This document shows positions 6,894 to 11,316 of a DNA stretch of 11,316 nt, piece after piece. Source of the DNA: Anaerocolumna sp. (lineage in GTDB: Bacteria > Bacillota > Clostridia > Lachnospirales > Lachnospiraceae); the NCBI GenBank assembly GCA_029256035.1, contig JAQSYR010000096.1:1-11316 (forward strand), in the 5' to 3' direction. Position 1 is the first letter of the stretch, and every line of letters starts with the position of its first letter. The position numbers were made by a program, and so were the translations under genes. The notes under the pieces were generated by a model. That model saw only the letters and a list, made by a program, of their open reading frames with translations. It was not told the origin of the DNA and did no database searches.

Positions 6894-8696
6894 CTAATAT
6901 GTCCGGAATCCTATGGTTACTTTAAAAAGGTCTCCATCAATATCAACTTTAAAACTTCCTCCACATACACCTGTAAAACTTTCTGCAATGGATAAGCCCA
7001 GCCCGCTTCCCTCCGTTGTTCTGGCTTTGTCTCCTCGGTTAAAACGTTGAAGAACTTCTTCTGGGGTAAAATCCATTTCATAAGATGCAGTATTTTTAAT
7101 AATTACATTAACATTTCCCTGGGATTCTTCTGTTTCCACGTAGACTCTGGTTCCTGTCAGGGAATATTTAAGGGTATTGTCTATAATATTTTGAAATACC
7201 CGATATAATTTTTTCCCATCGGAGTATATCCTAATTGGATTATCCGGCAATTTCGTCTTAACAGTAAGTCCTGATTTTGTAATGTCATCTTCCATATCTG
7301 CTAGTGTCTGCTCTAACAATTTCTTTAAATCAATACTTTCAAAATCCACTGGCATATTGCCACTTGTGCTTTTGGCCAAGTCAAAAAGATCGGAAACTAT
7401 ATGCTTTAATCGCTCTGATTTATCAGCTAATATATTAACATAATCTTTTGCAGTTTCTGATAGTTCTTCTTTTGATAATAATTCAACATAGCTGATAATA
7501 GAGGTCAGAGGCGTCTTTAAATCATGAGACACATTGGTAACTAATGCTACTTTCATCCGCTCTGACTTCATCTGTTCGTCCAAACTTTCCTGTAACCCCT
7601 GATTTATTTTATCAAATGCTATCTTATTCTCCTTTTGATACCAATAGATCATAATAAATTCTAAAATTGGAGGAAGAATAAACAGGGGTGATTCTGCTGC
7701 AAAAAATAGCATTGCGAAAAATACCATCCCTGCACTTGTCAGAATAAATAAATTCTGTCTGCGCTGCATTGCTTTTGTCAGAGGATAATGTGCATATCTT
7801 CTGTCGTCAAAAAAACTTTTTACAAAATCACTAATTTTATAACAGCTAGTATAAATCAGGCTTTGTTTTAAAAATCTTGCTGCTTTTATTTTTCTAACCA
7901 GTGAAAGTAAAATAATACCCAATAAAATACTTATAATGGCCGTTACGGTTCCAAGCATAACCATATGAAATACTTGTTCTGCCGTAACACGATTAGTATA
8001 ATTAATGTAATAATAATCTCTTATGAAAGAAAACCATATTCCAACGGCAAAAAGTCCAAAAAGAAGCTGAAAGTCCGTATAGATGGAATCAAAACGGTTC
8101 AAATGAATTTCTTCATCTGCTGATTTCTTACCTGTAACCACTATTAAATAAACAATGAAAATAAAGGCAAGCAAAGTACAAATAGAGATAAAAATAATAC
8201 TTGGAATCATAAACGATTTGCTATCATCTAATATCTGCTGGCGCTCCACCATAAACTCTTTGGTAAATGTCAAATATATCTTGTAATTTTCTGGATAATA
8301 GACATAAGGGGTTCCATAATCTGCATCTTCTCCAATGATCCACTCACCATTTTCATACAGGAATAAGGGAGTATCTGATTGTTTGATCTTTTCTACAGTT
8401 GCATTAAAATAAGTACGCTCCCCATCTGTAATAGAATAATAATAATTTTTATTATTTGCTTCTATGGAGGGATTCTCAAACAAAAGTATTATATCATTAA
8501 GTGCGTTATTGACGTCATGATTAATAAAATAATCGCTGGTCTGATACTCATTAACCAATAATAAATCAAGGTTAATACTTCGATAAGATAATATTACTAG
8601 TTGTTCAAATGCTGCTGTTATAAATATTACTGTTAATAAAAAAGCTGTAAATTTAGTTCCGGTACTTCTGCTAAAGTTTTTCAATTTTATAGCCAA
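6894..8696 (-). CDS. Sensor histidine kinase, multi-pass membrane
   Basis: A 600-residue sensor kinase. Hydrophobic segments lie at about 15-38, 163-187, 207-226, 243-267 and 316-352 (one or two passes), with an extracytoplasmic loop of about 125 residues between the first two that is rich in Tyr, Asn and acidic residues and is the likely sensor. The catalytic core is complete: HisKA with H391 in VSHDLKTPLTSI, N box FQNIIDNTLKYS (501-512), F-box-like RFNRGDKAR and G box GSGLGLSI (563-570). The start is TTG at 8696, overlapping the response regulator end by 26 nt, with AAAGGTGG 9 nt upstream; an in-frame TTG at 8684 is an alternative. The overlap implies translational coupling and makes the regulator its cognate partner. 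The core resembles VanS-type kinases; the signal is unknown. Confidence 0.93.
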   Translation of the reverse strand: MAIKLKNFSRSTGTKFTAFLLTVIFITAAFEQLVILSYRSINLDLLLVNEYQTSDYFINHDVNNALNDIILLFENPSIEANNKNYYYSITDGERTYFNATVEKIKQSDTPLFLYENGEWIIGEDADYGTPYVYYPENYKIYLTFTKEFMVERQQILDDSKSFMIPSIIFISICTLLAFIFIVYLIVVTGKKSADEEIHLNRFDSIYTDFQLLFGLFAVGIWFSFIRDYYYINYTNRVTAEQVFHMVMLGTVTAIISILLGIILLSLVRKIKAARFLKQSLIYTSCYKISDFVKSFFDDRRYAHYPLTKAMQRRQNLFILTSAGMVFFAMLFFAAESPLFILPPILEFIMIYWYQKENKIAFDKINQGLQESLDEQMKSERMKVALVTNVSHDLKTPLTSIISYVELLSKEELSETAKDYVNILADKSERLKHIVSDLFDLAKSTSGNMPVDFESIDLKKLLEQTLADMEDDITKSGLTVKTKLPDNPIRIYSDGKKLYRVFQNIIDNTLKYSLTGTRVYVETEESQGNVNVIIKNTASYEMDFTPEEVLQRFNRGDKARTTEGSGLGLSIAESFTGVCGGSFKVDIDGDLFKVTIGFRTY

Positions 8697-9372
8697 TGCC
8701 CCACACCACCTTTAAATATTTCGGTTCTTTTGGATTGATTTCGATTTTTTCTCTGATACGCCTGATATGGACCATTACCGTATTTTCAACTGAATAGGCT
8801 GTTTCTTCCCAAACTCTTTCATAAATCTGTTCTGCCGAAAAAACGATTCCGGCATTCTTCATAAGCAACTCCAGTATTTTATACTCTTTTGCTGTAAGTC
8901 TTACCGGTTCTCCATCTACTGTAACTTGAACCTTTTCCGTATCAAGAAACAAACCTCCAACCATTATCTGAGAAGATAAATTTATATTTCCCATGTCTCC
9001 AAGCTGCATGTATCTTCTTAACTGACTTTTTACTCGTGCTACAAGTTCCTGTGGATTAAATGGTTTTGTTATATAATCATCTGCTCCCATAGATAAACCT
9101 AAAATCTTATCACTATCTTCCGTTTTGGCTGAAAGTATAATAATTGGAATATTTTTACTGCTGCGAATCCTCATAGTTGTAGATAAACCATCCAGTTTTG
9201 GCATCATAATATCTAAAACAATAAGCTGAATTGCATTGGTAACTAAAATATCCAATGCTTCTAAACCATTGTATGCTTTTATAACCTCATACCCTTCAAG
9301 TTTTAGCAGTTTCTCAATGGCTCCTGCTATTTCTCTGTCATCATCAACGACTAATATTTTTGCATTGTCCAA
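8671..9372 (-). CDS. OmpR/VanR-type response regulator
   Basis: A 233-residue regulator. The receiver domain shows the acidic pair in VVDDDREIAG, the phosphoacceptor Asp in VLDIMMPKLDG (residue 54 from the start chosen), the Ser of ILSAKTEDSD and the Lys of YITKPFNPQEL. A winged-helix trans_reg_C domain follows (LTAKEYKILELL, VWEETAYSVENTVMVHIRRIREKI, the latter as a pattern ending in the recognition helix, and VWGIGYKIEKL). I chose the TTG at 9372 because AAAGGAGGT lies 8 nt upstream. The in-frame GTG at 9396 would sit at or before the predicted transcription start and overlaps no ribosome binding site. It is the first gene of a two-gene operon with the overlapping kinase. A direct repeat upstream may be its own binding site. 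Target genes are unknown. Confidence 0.95.
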   Translation of the reverse strand: MDNAKILVVDDDREIAGAIEKLLKLEGYEVIKAYNGLEALDILVTNAIQLIVLDIMMPKLDGLSTTMRIRSSKNIPIIILSAKTEDSDKILGLSMGADDYITKPFNPQELVARVKSQLRRYMQLGDMGNINLSSQIMVGGLFLDTEKVQVTVDGEPVRLTAKEYKILELLMKNAGIVFSAEQIYERVWEETAYSVENTVMVHIRRIREKIEINPKEPKYLKVVWGIGYKIEKL

Positions 9373-9401
9373 TTGGCGTACCTCCTTTCCCTTCACCGAT
9401 A

Positions 9402-9429
9402 AATATATTGTAGGTCATCAAACTTACAA
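9402..9429 (-). promoter_or_regulatory. Candidate promoter of the two-component operon
   Basis: On the minus strand TTGTAA (9429-9424) is followed after 16 nt by TATATT (9407-9402). The start point would be near 9395, leaving a leader of about 23 nt that just contains the AAAGGAGGT site. The -35 is only a partial match, so an activator may be needed. Confidence 0.5.
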
Positions 9430-9444
9430 GAAACCTGATAGAAA

Positions 9445-9461
9445 TCTTAAATAATTCTTAA
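9445..9461 (-). promoter_or_regulatory. Direct repeat, candidate OmpR-family binding site
   Basis: TTAAGA occurs at 9461-9456 and again at 9450-9445 on the minus strand, an 11-bp period. OmpR/PhoB-family regulators typically bind direct repeats of about 6-7 bp with an 11-bp period. The repeat ends 16 bp upstream of the -35, an activator position, in front of the gene for just such a regulator. Confidence 0.45.
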
Positions 9462-9550
9462 CTATTCATTCCTTTTATTATATCGAGTACCTGATTATTA
9501 TGCAATAACAAAGAGATTCCCTTGTTATAAGTGGTTTACATAATTTACTA

Positions 9551-9579
9551 TTGAAATCTAAGATATATTCAGTTATAAT
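9551..9579 (+). promoter_or_regulatory. Strong sigma-A promoter of the structured RNA
   Basis: TTGAAA (9551-9556) is followed after exactly 17 nt by a perfect TATAAT (9574-9579). No open reading frame with a ribosome binding site follows, but a highly structured segment does. Transcription should begin near A9586. Confidence 0.8.
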
Positions 9580-9585
9580 TGCATT

Positions 9586-9765
9586 AAAGCGAAAAACAGT
9601 CCTGGGGTGTACGGAGCCCCTGTTATTTTGAACCTACACTAATCATAAGGGATTCCAATAACTCTAATTGGATGTCAGGCCATCATTGCAATGGAAGACA
9701 GAAGATTAGGTGCGGTTGCCCACCTAGCATAAGCTAGGAGTCAAAATAGCAGGAAACGGCATTTT
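9586..9765 (+). ncRNA. ssrS: Structured non-coding RNA, probably 6S RNA
   Basis: About 180 nt downstream of a consensus promoter, with no coding potential. A long closing stem pairs 9619-9631 (CCTGTTATTTTGA) with 9741-9753 (TCAAAATAGCAGG): 13 bp with one G-U. Before it is a hairpin GGGG/CCCC (9604-9607 with 9617-9620). Near the 3' end is a perfect 6-bp hairpin CCTAGC/GCTAGG (9723-9738) preceded by GGTGCGGTTGCCCACC. The long rod with a central open region, the size and the 5' sequence AGTCCTG...TTTTGAACC recall Firmicute 6S RNA (bsrA), which binds the housekeeping RNA polymerase holoenzyme and inhibits sigma-A promoters in stationary phase. Structure and promoter are seen; the 6S name is from remembered sequence and could be wrong. 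The 3' end is approximate, as no clear terminator follows. Confidence 0.65.
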
Positions 9766-9796
9766 GGGAATATCATAATTAATTATAGTATTTCTT

Positions 9797-10477
9797 TTAT
9801 CTCTTATTACGTATTATAAGCCCAACAGCTGCTAATACCCCAATGGCACCTACTGCATACCATATCACTGACAGGTTGCTTTCAGCTTCTGAAGTATTAG
9901 CATCCTGTGCAGCTGCTTCCTGTACAGCACTCTCCTCTGTTACAGATGTAATCTGAATCTTTACTTCATCCTCTGCTGTTACACTTTCGTTAACTACATC
10001 CTCTGTTACACTATCATTTGCTATATCTTCTGCAACAGTTTCACTTGTTTCACCTTCTGCCATACCTGAATATGCTGCTAAGTCTTCTGCTGGTGTATCT
10101 GGTGATGCAGGCGCACCCGTAAAGAAAATAGTTTTCTGGCCTTCCACTACTGTAATTATGTCTTTTCCAAAGATACCATAAACATAATCTGCATAAGTTT
10201 CTTCATATGGAAAGATTCCAATCTCAATGGTGTCTTCAACTATACCTGTATAGGTCACAGAGAAACCTTTTTCTTCAAAATCTGCTGCATGATCTTCAAA
10301 AACATATTTATCAATTTCTAATTGTTTATCCAATAGTTCTTTGTTTTCTACTGTTTGCTCTAAAATAACAGAGTCTTGTACCACTCCATCCGTACTAGCA
10401 GCGAAAGCAGGTACTGCAGTTAAGAGTGATAAACATGCACCCATAAGTGTTACTTTCATTAATTTTACTTTAAACAT
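9797..10477 (-). CDS. Secreted protein anchored by C-terminal membrane helix
   Basis: A 226-residue protein of unknown function. A signal peptide (MFKVKLMKVTLMGACLSLL then AVPAFA) is probably cut after residue 26. A folded domain follows at about 43-120 (IDKYVFEDHAADFEEKGF, FPYEETYADYVYGIFGKD), then a Pro/Ala/Glu/Thr-rich acidic stalk (121-200) with an imperfect repeat of the type SVTEDVVNESVTAED. A single C-terminal helix (202-222) ends in RNKR. The domain thus faces outside, held on a flexible stalk. No LPXTG sortase motif is present, so the helix itself is the anchor. The ATG at 10477 is preceded by GGAGG 9 nt upstream; an in-frame ATG at 10492 would place this site inside the coding region. 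Similar central domains occur, as I recall, in Bacillus proteins of unknown function. It is convergent with the structured RNA and downstream of the ABC-F gene. Confidence 0.85.
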   Translation of the reverse strand: MFKVKLMKVTLMGACLSLLTAVPAFAASTDGVVQDSVILEQTVENKELLDKQLEIDKYVFEDHAADFEEKGFSVTYTGIVEDTIEIGIFPYEETYADYVYGIFGKDIITVVEGQKTIFFTGAPASPDTPAEDLAAYSGMAEGETSETVAEDIANDSVTEDVVNESVTAEDEVKIQITSVTEESAVQEAAAQDANTSEAESNLSVIWYAVGAIGVLAAVGLIIRNKR

Positions 10478-10550
10478 AGTATTTTCCTCCATTATATCCA
10501 GTTTTTTGTTCTACAGCTTATTACAAAGATTAGACGCTATGTTTTTTTAA

Positions 10551-11316
10551 TTAGTTCCATTTTGAATAACAATTTTCCAATCCAGTTTTTGTTAATTTAT
10601 ATATTTTGGTACATACTTCATCTAAATATTTTCTATCATGAGTAATGCTAATAATAGCTCCTTTAAATTCTGACAACGCCTCCCGTATTACCGGATTTGA
10701 CAGTGGACTTAGATTTCGCGTCGGTTCATCTAATATTAATACATTACAGTTGTCTAATATCATTTTTAACAAAATCAGTTTTGCTTTTTGTCCACCGCTA
10801 AGCTCACCTATGTTATGTTCCATCTCTTCTCTGGTAAATTTCATTCCACCCATATAAGTAAAGGCTTTTGTTATATCTTCCTTCTTACCACTTGTTACTA
10901 AGAATTCAATTGGACGCATATTATAGTCTACTAATTCATCATAATTCTGGGACATATAGCCGGCTTTTATATCCGTCCGCTGTAATAATTGTTCTGCAAT
11001 ATTCTTTAATAATGTTGTTTTTCCTACCCCGTTATTACCGATTATTCCAATACGTTCCGGACCAATTACCTGCAGTTTGATTTCTTCCGCCAGAATTTTA
11101 TCTTCTTCCTCCTGCTTTATCATTAGCTTTTCGAGGAAATATTCAATTATTGTTTTCCCATTTGGGATTTGAATTTCAGCAGGGAATTCAAAGAGAATAG
11201 CTTCTTCTACATCCGGTATTTCTATAAATTCTTCTTTCCCCTTCTCCAGACGCTTTTCTATTGATTTTACATTATTTAATTTCGTGGAATTTCTATCCTG
11301 GGTTAACTCATCACGG
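10551..11316 (-). CDS. ABC-F family ATPase, C-terminal part (runs off window)
   Basis: The reading frame stays open to the right edge, so this is the last 254 or so residues of a longer gene; the ATG at 11123 is internal. What is visible is the basic coiled linker (NNVKSIEKRLEKGKEEF) and the second ABC domain: Walker A GNNGVGKTT (11039-11013), signature LSGGQ (10802-10788), Walker B NVLILDEPT (10745-10719) and the switch His in SITHDRKY. No membrane segment is present. ABC-F proteins bind the ribosomal E site; some (Vga, Lsa, Msr types) protect against lincosamides, streptogramins or pleuromutilins. After Walker B it reads TRNLSPLSNP rather than the commoner TNHLD, a variant I recall in a Firmicute ABC-F subgroup that includes resistance proteins. 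A resistance role is possible but not shown. The secreted-protein gene follows after 73 nt. Confidence 0.88.
   Translation of the reverse strand, partial: RDELTQDRNSTKLNNVKSIEKRLEKGKEEFIEIPDVEEAILFEFPAEIQIPNGKTIIEYFLEKLMIKQEEEDKILAEEIKLQVIGPERIGIIGNNGVGKTTLLKNIAEQLLQRTDIKAGYMSQNYDELVDYNMRPIEFLVTSGKKEDITKAFTYMGGMKFTREEMEHNIGELSGGQKAKLILLKMILDNCNVLILDEPTRNLSPLSNPVIREALSEFKGAIISITHDRKYLDEVCTKIYKLTKTGLENCYSKWN

Noticed and set aside
9370..9396. GTG at 9396 as start of the response regulator
   Set aside because: It lies at the predicted transcription start with no ribosome binding site, while AAAGGAGGT is correctly placed for the TTG at 9372.
10478..10497. TATAAT just upstream of the 9797-10477 gene as a -10 box
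   Set aside because: There is no -35 at the right distance, and the transcript would start within or after the ribosome binding site.
10551..11123. A complete short ABC ATPase, or a truncated pseudogene, starting at 11123
   Set aside because: The frame stays open through the window edge with a typical ABC-F linker, so the gene is simply cut by the window.

Overview
The window is low-GC DNA with strong Shine-Dalgarno sites, several TTG/ATG starts, a T-box leader, a VanRS-type two-component pair and clostridial-looking proteins. This points to a Firmicute, most likely a member of Clostridia (Lachnospiraceae-like). It looks like ordinary chromosome: no transposase, integrase, tRNA, CRISPR array or plasmid gene is visible. 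The organism assignment is inferred from gene types and composition only.

Layout. Positions 2-1028 (minus) hold an AlkD-type DNA glycosylase preceded by a small protein resembling phage PGDYG-domain proteins. A 217-bp divergent promoter region separates them from a plus-strand operon (1246-2495) encoding a membrane SPFH/band-7 protein and a 52-residue ribbon-helix-helix protein. After a large interrupted palindrome (about 2544-2628), the minus strand resumes with a duplicated-domain protein (2697-3299) and a CstA-family transporter (3374-5041). The transporter is preceded by a complete T-box riboswitch (about 5407-5116) whose promoter overlaps the stop codon of the next gene, a MalY/PatB-type PLP enzyme (5439-6599).

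A hairpin at 6789-6835 closes a two-component operon: an OmpR-type response regulator (8671-9372, TTG start) overlapping a multi-pass sensor kinase (6894-8696, TTG start). A consensus plus-strand promoter at 9551-9579 drives a structured non-coding RNA of about 180 nt that I read as 6S RNA. Finally come a secreted, C-terminally anchored protein with an acidic stalk (9797-10477) and the C-terminal part of an ABC-F ATPase that runs off the right edge.

How the parts work together. The clearest regulatory logic is at cstA, where uncharged tRNA should allow read-through into the transporter, suggesting a role in amino acid or peptide supply. The two-component operon carries an 11-bp-spaced direct repeat just upstream of its own promoter, consistent with autoregulation. 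The SPFH/RHH operon has palindromes in its 5' leader that could be the RHH protein's operator. The most interesting points are the T-box/CstA pairing, the SPFH-RHH pair with its candidate operator, the 6S-like RNA and the unexplained palindrome.
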